Part shown: piece by piece, positions 1 through 6,054 of the stretch | Layout of the letters: the number at the start of each line of letters is the position of its first letter | Position numbering within the stretch: position 1 is the stretch's first letter | NCBI GenBank assembly: GCA_029240815.1 | Contig: JARDZO010000244.1 | Location: forward strand, 1-8,575 | Origin: Brevibacillus sp. | GTDB taxonomy: Bacteria > Bacillota > Bacilli > Brevibacillales > Brevibacillaceae | Reading direction: 5' to 3' | DNA: 8,575 nucleotides | Notes under the pieces: generated by a model | The model's database searches: none | What the model saw: only the letters and a program-made list of their open reading frames with translations | Told to the model about the DNA's origin: nothing | Program-made: the position numbers and the translations under genes

Positions 1-74
1 AAGGCTTCACCCAGCTCGGAGTGGGCGTCATCACGGATTACTACACACAAACCTTCCTCACCCCGGCTCAGTAA
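1..74 (+). CDS. CAP/SCP-domain (YkwD-like) secreted protein, C-terminal fragment
   Basis: Only the last 23 codons are in the window. The reading frame runs from base 3 to the TAA at 72-74 and the gene begins outside the window. The fragment ends G-F-T-Q-L-G-V-G-V-I-T-D-Y-Y-T-Q-T-F, followed by a short tail. The pattern 'GVGV...YYTQ.F' is the closing beta-strand signature of bacterial CAP (cysteine-rich secretory/antigen 5/PR-1) domains such as B. subtilis YkwD, which are usually exported and common in spore formers. The identification rests on this short stretch alone. The stop lies 25 bases before the end of the convergent minus-strand gene, and I see no hairpin terminator between them. Confidence 0.55.
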   Translation, partial: GFTQLGVGVITDYYTQTFLTPAQ

Positions 75-99
75 AGACGACGCCCTTGCCTACGAAAGG

Positions 100-519
100 T
101 CATGGAAGCTTGACCTGCTCTCTCAACTTCTTGACACTCCTTGAAAATTCTACGACGATTGTTTCGTATTGCTTGGTATGCAAAATGAGCCACGGCGGTC
201 TGCTGCCTTGCTTGGGCATAACCACGAACATTTCTGCGATATCGGCATCAATGCCTGCTGACCGCAGCGCCAGGCGTTTAGGAGGAATCAACGGGATTTT
301 CACAATCATCACATGGTCGAGCGACGGATTAAATTCCAGAACACGCCCGCTCACACTATCCAGCATGTGCTGTGCCTCTGTCTGCAAAGCCGCTGTATTG
401 TCAAAAGTCGCTACGACCTTTTGTTGGTCCGAGTCAAACAGCTCAATCTGCTCTGCCGTCGTTGCTACAGCCGATTCACCTGACGAGAAGAACAGCGCCA
501 AACATAGTATCAGCCACAT
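100..519 (-). CDS. Small exported protein of unknown function
   Basis: This encodes 139 residues. I do not recognise a named family. The first ~19 residues (M-W-L-I-L-C-L-A-L-F-F, then a small-residue region ending A-V-A) look like a signal peptide, so the mature part should lie outside the membrane. The mature domain is alpha/beta in feel: a helix-rich segment around residues 40-58, beta-like strands near 68-75 and 97-101, and a basic C-terminal helix (~126-137). The frame stays open upstream to 597, but I chose the ATG at 517-519. It has an AGGAGG 10 bases upstream (530-535) and makes the signal peptide N-terminal. A terminator separates the gene from tatC, so it is probably a separate transcription unit. 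That it is a real gene is fairly secure; its function is unknown. Confidence 0.7.
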   Translation of the reverse strand: MWLILCLALFFSSGESAVATTAEQIELFDSDQQKVVATFDNTAALQTEAQHMLDSVSGRVLEFNPSLDHVMIVKIPLIPPKRLALRSAGIDADIAEMFVVMPKQGSRPPWLILHTKQYETIVVEFSRSVKKLREQVKLP

Positions 520-522
520 AAA

Positions 523-535
523 AGGAGCACCTCCT
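523..535 (-). promoter_or_regulatory. Ribosome binding site inside a small inverted repeat
   Basis: On the minus strand AGGAGG (530-535) lies 10 bases before the ATG at 519 and decides that start. It is one arm of a short perfect inverted repeat, AGGAG-CAC-CTCCT on the plus strand (5-bp arms, 3-base loop). In mRNA the Shine-Dalgarno sequence could therefore fold back on the sequence between it and the start codon. Whether such a short stem forms in vivo is not known. Confidence 0.5.
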
Positions 536-548
536 ATCATAACCGTAC

Positions 549-577
549 TAGTATGGCCCACTTCCCTTTGAAAATAC
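549..577 (-). promoter_or_regulatory. Possible SigG/SigF-type (forespore) promoter
   Basis: On the minus strand GTATT (577-573) is followed by 17 bases and then CATACTA (555-549). The -10-like element fits the SigG pattern CATNMTA exactly, and the -35-like element matches GHATR at four of five positions. Transcription would start near 541, just ahead of the ribosome binding site of the 139-residue exported protein. No convincing SigA promoter was seen in this gap. The match is short, so this is a candidate only. Confidence 0.3.
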
Positions 578-579
578 GA

Positions 580-610
580 AAAGTCTCCTGTCGTCATAAC
601 AGGAGACTTT
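580..610 (-). terminator. Hairpin terminator downstream of tatC
   Basis: A perfect 12-bp inverted repeat (580-591 and 599-610) encloses a 7-base loop. It lies 13 bases past the tatC stop. On the minus strand the stem ends in TTTT and is followed by an interrupted T-rich stretch (TTTTCGTATTTT), as expected for intrinsic termination of the tat operon. The complementary strand also runs into T-rich sequence, but no plus-strand gene needs it. Confidence 0.85.
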
Positions 611-623
611 CGTCTGTTTGCTG

Positions 624-1397
624 CTAGCGTACCGCTTCGTCCGTTTCGTAGCCGTACTCACTTTCCCACTCTGCTTGTTCCTTCAGTTGCTTGCGGTAGA
701 CAATCCTCGACAGCCAAATGCTCATTTCATATAGAAGGAGCAACGGAATCGTTACGAGAATATCGCTCACAATTTCAGGCGGCGTCAAGGTAATTCCGAC
801 TACCGCGAGACCGAAATAAGCGAACCGGCGCATTTTTGCGAGCCTCATCGGATTCAAGATACGAATTCGCGTCAGGAACATCACAATAATCGGGAGCTGG
901 AACAGCACGCCGAACGGAATCACCATGTTGAACAAAAATCCGAAGTACTCCGCAATCCCGTAATTTGGGTCTGCTCCAATGCTCGCAGTCATTTTGGTCA
1001 TGAACTGCATAATCATGGGAAAGACGACATAGTACCCAAATACAATCCCCACCAGAAACAGGAGGCACGCCGCCGGAATGAAATAGAGGGATCCTCGCTT
1101 TTCACTCACGTCCAATCCCGGAGAGACAAACCGCCATAAATGATACAAGGCTACTGGCAAAGTCACAACAATTCCTATCAGAAACGCAAACTGCATATAC
1201 ACACGAAGCGCATCTGACGGATGCAGGGAAATAATCGGCACACCATCTGTAATGGGTTCTTGCTTGAGATACTCAATGAGTGGACCAGCTAAAAAGAAGC
1301 CGGCAATCAACGCGACAATAAATACGGCCAGCACCCACATAATGCGTTTTCGCAGTTCGGTCAGGTGTTCGACCACTGTCATTTCTTGATCTTTCAT
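624..1397 (-). CDS. tatC: Sec-independent (twin-arginine) protein translocase subunit TatC
   Basis: TatC is the membrane receptor that recognises twin-arginine signal peptides and, with TatA, exports folded proteins. The product is 257 residues with about six membrane segments (~20-38, 66-86, 105-127, 150-173, 190-205, 210-230), a normal size and layout. Family hallmarks are present: the cytoplasmic N-terminal motif H-L-T-E-L-R-K-R-I (11-19), F-V-S-P-G-L with a following Glu (90-99) in the first cytoplasmic loop, L-F-Q-L-P (165-169), and T-P-P-E-I-V-S-D (205-212) before the last helix. I chose the ATG at 1397, preceded by AAGGTGG five bases upstream. A GTG at 1413-1415, directly after the tatA stop, would add six residues. 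The gene lies 18 bases after tatA and is almost certainly cotranscribed with it. A terminator follows. Confidence 0.96.
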   Translation of the reverse strand: MKDQEMTVVEHLTELRKRIMWVLAVFIVALIAGFFLAGPLIEYLKQEPITDGVPIISLHPSDALRVYMQFAFLIGIVVTLPVALYHLWRFVSPGLDVSEKRGSLYFIPAACLLFLVGIVFGYYVVFPMIMQFMTKMTASIGADPNYGIAEYFGFLFNMVIPFGVLFQLPIIVMFLTRIRILNPMRLAKMRRFAYFGLAVVGITLTPPEIVSDILVTIPLLLLYEMSIWLSRIVYRKQLKEQAEWESEYGYETDEAVR

Positions 1398-1415
1398 GGC
1401 AACCACCTTGCCCAC

Positions 1416-1775
1416 CTATGCCTTTTGTTGTTCCTTTTCCATCTGGGAACGTTCTACTTCCATCTTTTCACGAATCTCTTTTTCAATGCGCTCGCGTTCT
1501 AGACGTTCGCGAATTTCGCGCTCGAGCTTTTCTCGATCAAATGCATCTTTTTCTGTGATGACAGCCGTTTTGGCAACAGTCGCATCCTTGGCTTGCTCTT
1601 TGCGCTTTGCCTCATCCTCATCATCGTCGTCACTCGTCAAGCTGCGAGTGGCATTTTTAAATTCCTTAAGAGTATGCCCGACTGCACGCCCCAGTTCTGG
1701 AAGCTTCTTCGGTCCGAATAATACCAATGCCAAGATCAAAATCAAAATCAGTCCAGGAATCCCAATTGTACTCAT
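1416..1775 (-). CDS. tatA: Twin-arginine translocase subunit TatA with long charged tail
   Basis: TatA oligomerises to form the transport path for folded proteins in the Tat system. The 119-residue product has the standard N-terminal membrane helix (~5-20), the hinge [10 protein letters not shown] (20-29) and an amphipathic helix (~24-42). After this comes an acidic patch (D-D-D-D-E-D-E, 49-55) and a long, highly charged, probably helical tail rich in Arg, Glu and Lys (~76-119). Compact Bacillus TatA proteins are roughly 55-90 residues, so the tail is an extension. The ATG at 1775 has AAGGAGTG seven bases upstream. With a single tatA and tatC here, this TatA probably also serves the TatB role, as in other Gram-positive minimal systems (inference). 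It lies 42 bases after the MoeA-like gene. Confidence 0.95.
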   Translation of the reverse strand: MSTIGIPGLILILILALVLFGPKKLPELGRAVGHTLKEFKNATRSLTSDDDDEDEAKRKEQAKDATVAKTAVITEKDAFDREKLEREIRERLERERIEKEIREKMEVERSQMEKEQQKA

Positions 1776-1817
1776 GCGTTTTCACTCCTTTTTCCTGTTA
1801 GTTTCCAGTCTAACCAA

Positions 1818-2819
1818 CTAGCCCTTACGTAAACCACCATATCCCAAGCGTGTCATGTCAGCAGCCACCATTCGTTCGCCTGCCAAAATGCGCGGTAAAA
1901 ACACATCAAATGAAGTAAACTTCTCGTGCATTACTGCCCCGGGCAACCCGAGAATCGGGATATCTCCCTTGTAGGCAACCATCAACATCGAACCAGGCAG
2001 CATAGGTGTACCATAACGCACGACTTCTGCTCCTACTCCTGCAATTGCGCCTGGAGTGCGGTCATCCGGATCGACAGACATGCCACCTGTGACCAGAATC
2101 ATATCAACACCTTGCTCGAGGAATGCGTTAATTTCTTTTTCAATCATTTCTTTGTCATCAGGGGCAAAACGCTGCTCTACCACTTCCGAACCGAGCGCCT
2201 CCACCTTATTGCGAATGGCAGGACCAAATTTGTCCGCAATCCGGCCAGAGAAAACTTCTCCTCCTGTGGTGACAAGGCCGATCCGTTTTTCCTGGAACAG
2301 CTTTACTTGTACGATCGGTCCATCAAATTGCTTTGCAAGCTCTTCTAGCTCGATGATCCGTTTTTCTTCCATAATCAGCGGAATGATGCGCGTCGCAGCG
2401 AGCGTATGGCCCGGATGGACCACCTGATCTCCGTACATCGTGGAAAAAGCGATGCCATCCAATGCGTTCAGCGCGTGGACCGCTTCTTCGTTGATTTTTG
2501 CCAAACCGGTACGCGATGCCTTCATGGAAACTTTGCCTTCGTATGGCTCAGTCAAGGTCAAGCCTTCTCCCGATACAGCCTTGGCGATCCGGATTCCCGC
2601 TTCTTCCTCGTGAATAAAGCCTTCTGGCATTTCCAATACGTAGATGTGTTCTTTGCCAATCGACAGCAATGGCTCGATATCAGCTTCCGTTACCACATGC
2701 CCTTTTTTGAAAAGACGCCCTTTAAATTCTCCAGGCAAGATCTGTGTCATGTCATGCGGGAGCATCATGCCAATCGCTTCACGTACTGGCACTTCCCGCA
2801 TTTGTGGCTTGTCTACCAT
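1818..2819 (-). CDS. MoeA-like molybdopterin-binding protein (MoCF domain)
   Basis: The product has 333 residues. The C-terminal part (~179-315) is a MoCF/MPT-binding domain as in MoeA and MogA. It has V-T-T-G-G-E-V (183-189), L-V-T-G-G-M-S-V-D-P-D-D (242-253) and G-L-P-G-A-V-M-H (291-298). In MoeA this fold inserts molybdate into MPT-AMP. The N-terminal ~175 residues resemble neither a complete MoeA domain I/II set nor a recognised enzyme, and the protein is about 70 residues shorter than typical MoeA (~400). It is better called a MoeA-related binding protein than moeA. I chose the ATG at 2819, which overlaps the mog stop by seven bases (ATGGTAG) behind a GGGGCGG. A TTG at 2834 is a weaker choice. 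Overlap with mog implies translational coupling. Confidence 0.85.
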   Translation of the reverse strand: MVDKPQMREVPVREAIGMMLPHDMTQILPGEFKGRLFKKGHVVTEADIEPLLSIGKEHIYVLEMPEGFIHEEEAGIRIAKAVSGEGLTLTEPYEGKVSMKASRTGLAKINEEAVHALNALDGIAFSTMYGDQVVHPGHTLAATRIIPLIMEEKRIIELEELAKQFDGPIVQVKLFQEKRIGLVTTGGEVFSGRIADKFGPAIRNKVEALGSEVVEQRFAPDDKEMIEKEINAFLEQGVDMILVTGGMSVDPDDRTPGAIAGVGAEVVRYGTPMLPGSMLMVAYKGDIPILGLPGAVMHEKFTSFDVFLPRILAGERMVAADMTRLGYGGLRKG

Positions 2820-3328
2820 CCTAAACCGCCCCAATCTTCATTGGCCTCACCCGTTCCCTGCAAGATGTGCAAGGCATCAGCAAGCATATCTCCAATGGCA
2901 TTGTAACAGATCTCTACGCCTGTTGGATTGCCCGGAAGGTTTATAATGAGAGAATTCCCTCTCGTACCTGCTACCGCTCTCGTCAGCATAGCGCGGCGAG
3001 ACTGCTTCAATCCGGCACGACGCATTTCCTCTGCCAGTCCAGGGACAGGTCTGTCCGTAACCCATGACGTTACCTCTGGAGTAACATCTCGCGGACTGAG
3101 TCCCGTTCCGCCCGTAACAATTAAAAGGTCGCATTTTTCCCGGTCTACGAGTTCAATCATATTCTCTTTCAGATCTTCCATATCATCGGTGACAGCTCTA
3201 TAGACAGCCACGTCTACACGCAACCATTCTGTTGTCAATTTACGAATAATCGGGATGCGATCGTCCGCACGCTCGCCTCTGGCGATGGAATCGCTTGCCG
3301 AAATGACGCCTACCTTCCATTTGCCCAC
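2813..3328 (-). CDS. mog: Molybdenum cofactor biosynthesis protein, MogA/MoaB family
   Basis: Members of this family bind molybdopterin and adenylylate it to MPT-AMP, ready for molybdate insertion by MoeA, in the cytoplasm. The 171-residue protein is one complete MoCF domain. It opens with the V-G-V-I-S-A-S-D-S strand-loop (6-14). It carries L-L-I-V-T-G-G-T-G-L-S-P-R-D-V-T-P-E (68-85), the P-G-L-A-E-E-M-R helix (96-103) and the I-N-L-P-G-N-P motif (129-135). All expected MPT-binding loops look intact. The start is a GTG at 3328 with GGAGG eight bases upstream; the only nearby ATG is out of frame. It is the first gene after a SigA-like promoter and overlaps the MoeA-like gene. MogA and MoaB cannot be separated by sequence inspection alone. 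Confidence 0.92.
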   Translation of the reverse strand: MGKWKVGVISASDSIARGERADDRIPIIRKLTTEWLRVDVAVYRAVTDDMEDLKENMIELVDREKCDLLIVTGGTGLSPRDVTPEVTSWVTDRPVPGLAEEMRRAGLKQSRRAMLTRAVAGTRGNSLIINLPGNPTGVEICYNAIGDMLADALHILQGTGEANEDWGGLGW

Positions 3329-3354
3329 AGCTCATTCCTCCGTTTTTTCATTCG

Positions 3355-3388
3355 ATTGTATTGTACACTTTTTTGGTCGTGCTGTAGA
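3355..3388 (-). promoter_or_regulatory. SigA-type promoter for the mog-moeA-like-tatAC operon
   Basis: On the minus strand TCTACA (3388-3383, four of six matches to TTGACA) is followed by a 17-base spacer and TACAAT (3365-3360, five of six matches to TATAAT). A second TACAAT directly abuts it (3360-3355, sharing one base), so start-site slippage between two -10 elements is possible. Transcription would begin near 3353-3348, leaving a leader of about 20-25 bases before the GTG of mog. Confidence 0.6.
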
Positions 3389-3426
3389 TAGCGCCCGACG
3401 AAAAGAGAGCTCCTGACACAAAAGAT

Positions 3427-4011
3427 TCACGTTTGGAAGAAACCACTCTCTGTGACAAGTCCATCCAGACAAATATCATGGGGCTCCCTCGGTACCTCAT
3501 CGATCACCTGCATGGAGAAAGCAACCCCTACTAAAAAAGGACGCGAACCTAAGGCAGCTAGAAACCTGTCGTAGTAGCCTCCCCCATACCCCATTCTTCC
3601 CCCGTGCCGATCAAAGGCTACACCGGGAACCAACACCACATCGAGCTTGGTCAAATCTGCTTCTTGTGCCAGATCTGGGTCTGGCTCCCAAATACCGTAC
3701 ACTCCCTGTTTGAGCATGCGCTTCCCTTCGTATCGATAGGGAATGAGTCGTCGTTCAGAGGGAAGCGTGAGCGGCAACCAAATCTCCTGTCCTCGGGTCC
3801 GAGCTTCTTCGACAAAAGGCAAAATGTCCAGTTCCGCACCAAACGGGTGAAAGGCCATAATTGCTCTTGCACCTGCCAACTGCTTACGCTCCGTCAAAAG
3901 ACGGCACACCTGGGACGAATACTCCCTTCGCTGTACTGCTGGCAATGCTTTTCGCTCCTCTATGATTCGATTCCGGAGCTGCTGCTTGACCGATTTCAGA
4001 TCCATGTCCAC
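3427..4011 (-). CDS. 5-formyltetrahydrofolate cyclo-ligase
   Basis: This enzyme (MTHFS; YqgN in B. subtilis) uses ATP to convert 5-formyl-THF into 5,10-methenyl-THF, recovering a stored folate for one-carbon metabolism. The 194-residue protein is of usual length. It has the substrate region F-H-P-F-G-A-E-L-D-I (54-63), V-P-G-V-A-F-D (128-134) and the nucleotide-binding signature G-R-M-G-Y-G-G-G-Y-Y-D (138-148). The GTG at 4009-4011 sits nine bases after GGGAG. The ATG two codons later (4005) is a plausible alternative and would remove two residues. It is divergent from ydiF, with about 100 bases between the starts. The 98 bases after it hold the mog promoter and no clear terminator, so read-through into mog is possible. 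Confidence 0.95.
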   Translation of the reverse strand: MDMDLKSVKQQLRNRIIEERKALPAVQRREYSSQVCRLLTERKQLAGARAIMAFHPFGAELDILPFVEEARTRGQEIWLPLTLPSERRLIPYRYEGKRMLKQGVYGIWEPDPDLAQEADLTKLDVVLVPGVAFDRHGGRMGYGGGYYDRFLAALGSRPFLVGVAFSMQVIDEVPREPHDICLDGLVTESGFFQT

Positions 4012-4051
4012 GTTTTCTCTCTCCCATCATACAGGTAACATGCCCCAAGGC

Positions 4052-4081
4052 TTGTCCCTGACACTCTCTCTAGGCTACACT
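4052..4081 (+). promoter_or_regulatory. Weak candidate promoter for ydiF
   Basis: In the 98-base divergent gap (4012-4109), TTGTCC (4052-4057) and TACACT (4076-4081) are 18 bases apart. Each matches the SigA consensus at four positions. Transcription would start near 4088, just before the AGAGGTG (4097-4103) that sets the ydiF start. The spacing is acceptable but the match is poor. No good promoter for the divergent cyclo-ligase was recognised in the same gap. Confidence 0.25.
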
Positions 4082-4109
4082 GGCATTAGTATATAAAGAG
4101 GTGAAACTG

Positions 4110-6038
4110 ATGATTTTGCTGCAAGCTGAACATATAGAAAAAACCTACGGCATCGAGACCATTTTACAAGACATCTCCTTGCAAATTCAAACGGGAGAAA
4201 GGGTCGGGCTCGTCGGCGTCAATGGCGCTGGAAAGTCGACCTTGATGAAAATCCTCGCTGGTGACCTGAGCTACGATAGCGGGACGATCCGCATTCCAAA
4301 AGAAGTCTCTCTCGGCTATTTGGCCCAAAATGGCGGGCTGGAATCCGAGCGCAGCATCTGGGATGAACTGCTCAGTGTATTTACCCATCTGCAACAGGAG
4401 GAAAAGGAGCTGCGTGAGCTCGAGGCGAAAATGGGCGATCCGGCTGTGATTGCTGATGACAAGCGCTATCAGCAGATTTTGGAGAATTACTCCCATCGCT
4501 CTGAGGCGTTCAAAGAAAAAGGCGGTTACAGCTACGAAGGTTCCATTCGCGGCGTGTTGCACGGCTTGCGCTTTGCGGACATGGATTATCAGACCCCGAT
4601 CCGCACCTTGAGCGGCGGTCAAAAGACCCGTCTCGCTCTAGCGAAGCTGCTGTTGCAGTCACCAACGATCCTCCTGCTGGACGAGCCGACCAACTATTTG
4701 GACATCGAAACACTCACCTGGTTGGAAACGTATTTGCAAAACTATCAAGGTGCAATCCTTGTCGTTTCCCATGACCGCTACTTCTTGGACAAGCTGGTGA
4801 CGATCGTCTATGAAATCGAGCGAACCCGTGCCACCCGATACGTCGGCAACTACAGTCGCTTTCTCGATCAGAAGGCCGCCCGTTTAGAGCAAGAACTCAA
4901 ACGCTTTGACAAACAGCAGGAAGAGATCGCCAAGCTCGAAGATTTCATTGCACGTAATATCGCACGCGCCACGACGACAAAGCGCGCGCAGAGCCGACGC
5001 AAAACGCTGGAGAAAATCGACCGCCTGGACAAGCCGATCATGCACAATAAGTCTGTCCATTTTTCTTTCGAAGTGTCCAAAATGAGCGGAAACATCGTAA
5101 TGAAGGCAGCGAACGTGGCAATCGGTTATCCGGATGCTGTCCTCTCCCGTGGACTGACTTTTGAAATTGAACGGGAAGAGCGGGTCGCTCTGGTCGGACC
5201 GAACGGAATCGGCAAATCCACTCTGCTCAAAACGATCGTCGGACAACTGAGCGCTCTCAAAGGTGATGTCCAGTTCGGCAGCAATGTCACCATCGGCTAC
5301 TACGATCAGGAGCACCGCAACCTGAATCTGAACAACACGGTTCTGGGCGAAATCTGGGACGAATACCCACAGATGCTGGAGAAAGATGTGCGGACGCTGC
5401 TCGGAAACTTCCTATTCAGTGGAGACGATGTGCAAAAGCGCGTATCCGACCTGTCGGGTGGAGAACGTGCCCGCGTATCTCTCGCCAAGCTGATGCTCAA
5501 GCAGGCCAATTATCTGATCTTCGACGAGCCGACCAACCACTTGGACATTTACAGCAAGGAAGTGCTCGAGAATGCTCTGTACGATTACCCTGGCACCATT
5601 TTGTTCGTGTCCCATGACCGTTATTTCTTAAACAAGATTGCCAGCCGCGTCCTGGAGCTGTCCCCGGACGGCGTGGCGAACTATCTGGGCAATTACGATT
5701 ACTACGTGGAGAAAAAACAGGAGTTGGCCGAGCTGGCAGCCGAGCTCGCCGCACAACCGACAAAAAAGCAGGGAACCATCGTTCAGCCAGAAAAGACCTC
5801 CTATGAGCTGGATAAGGAAGCCAAACGACGCGAGCGTCAACGTATGCGCCGTCTGGAGGAAATCGAAGCGACCATTCAAAAGCGGGAAGCAGATATCGTC
5901 AAATGGGAGGAAGAGCTGTGCCTCCCCGAAATCTACAGCGATCACGTTCAGGCCAAGGAACGCAACGACCTGATCCAGGCGGCCCGCGAAGAGCTGGAGC
6001 AGCTATACGACGAATGGAGCTCTCTCTCCGAGGAATAG
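4110..6038 (+). CDS. ydiF: ABC-F family ATPase YdiF
   Basis: ABC-F proteins have two ATPase domains, no membrane part, and act on ribosomes to influence translation. Domain 1 has Walker A G-V-N-G-A-G-K-S-T (36-44), signature L-S-G-G-Q (167-171), Walker B with D-E-P-T-N-Y-L-D (191-198) and the S-H-D-R switch (220-223). An Arg/Lys/Glu-rich linker (~250-310) lies between the domains. Domain 2 has G-P-N-G-I-G-K-S-T (363-371), L-S-G-G-E (448-452), D-E-P-T-N-H-L-D (472-479) and S-H-D-R-Y-F (501-506). A charged coiled-coil C-terminal domain (~560-642) follows. Both catalytic sites look intact. The 642 residues agree with Bacillus YdiF, as does the neighbourhood of Moco and tat genes. I chose the ATG at 4110 with AGAGGTG six bases upstream; a GTG at 4101 lies inside that site. 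The gene converges on the next with a 16-base gap and no obvious terminator. Confidence 0.93.
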   Translation: MILLQAEHIEKTYGIETILQDISLQIQTGERVGLVGVNGAGKSTLMKILAGDLSYDSGTIRIPKEVSLGYLAQNGGLESERSIWDELLSVFTHLQQEEKELRELEAKMGDPAVIADDKRYQQILENYSHRSEAFKEKGGYSYEGSIRGVLHGLRFADMDYQTPIRTLSGGQKTRLALAKLLLQSPTILLLDEPTNYLDIETLTWLETYLQNYQGAILVVSHDRYFLDKLVTIVYEIERTRATRYVGNYSRFLDQKAARLEQELKRFDKQQEEIAKLEDFIARNIARATTTKRAQSRRKTLEKIDRLDKPIMHNKSVHFSFEVSKMSGNIVMKAANVAIGYPDAVLSRGLTFEIEREERVALVGPNGIGKSTLLKTIVGQLSALKGDVQFGSNVTIGYYDQEHRNLNLNNTVLGEIWDEYPQMLEKDVRTLLGNFLFSGDDVQKRVSDLSGGERARVSLAKLMLKQANYLIFDEPTNHLDIYSKEVLENALYDYPGTILFVSHDRYFLNKIASRVLELSPDGVANYLGNYDYYVEKKQELAELAAELAAQPTKKQGTIVQPEKTSYELDKEAKRRERQRMRRLEEIEATIQKREADIVKWEEELCLPEIYSDHVQAKERNDLIQAAREELEQLYDEWSSLSEE

Positions 6039-6054
6039 CCGTCTGGGCTCCCTG

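Noticed and set aside
86..571. Plus-strand open frame of 161 codons
   Set aside because: Antisense to the exported protein at 100-519, which has a signal peptide and an AGGAGG. The plus-strand product is rich in Ser, Thr, Ile and Cys with no recognisable pattern.
1797..1814. GTTAG/CTAAC inverted repeat between the MoeA-like gene and tatA as a terminator
   Set aside because: Five-bp arms, 8-base loop and no T-run; too weak to end transcription.
1396..1821. Plus-strand open frame of 141 codons over tatA
   Set aside because: Ser/Arg-rich mirror of the charged tatA tail; tatA is unambiguous.
1926..2906. Long plus-strand open frames over the MoeA-like gene
   Set aside because: The opposite strand encodes a protein with clear MoCF motifs.
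5628..5945. Minus-strand open frame over the end of ydiF
   Set aside because: Leu/Phe-rich mirror of the Glu/Lys-rich ydiF tail; no ribosome site and no family signal.
6031..6054. Shared terminator between the convergent ydiF and membrane-protein genes
   Set aside because: Only a 4-bp AGCC/GGCT stem with no T-tract was seen in the 16-base gap.
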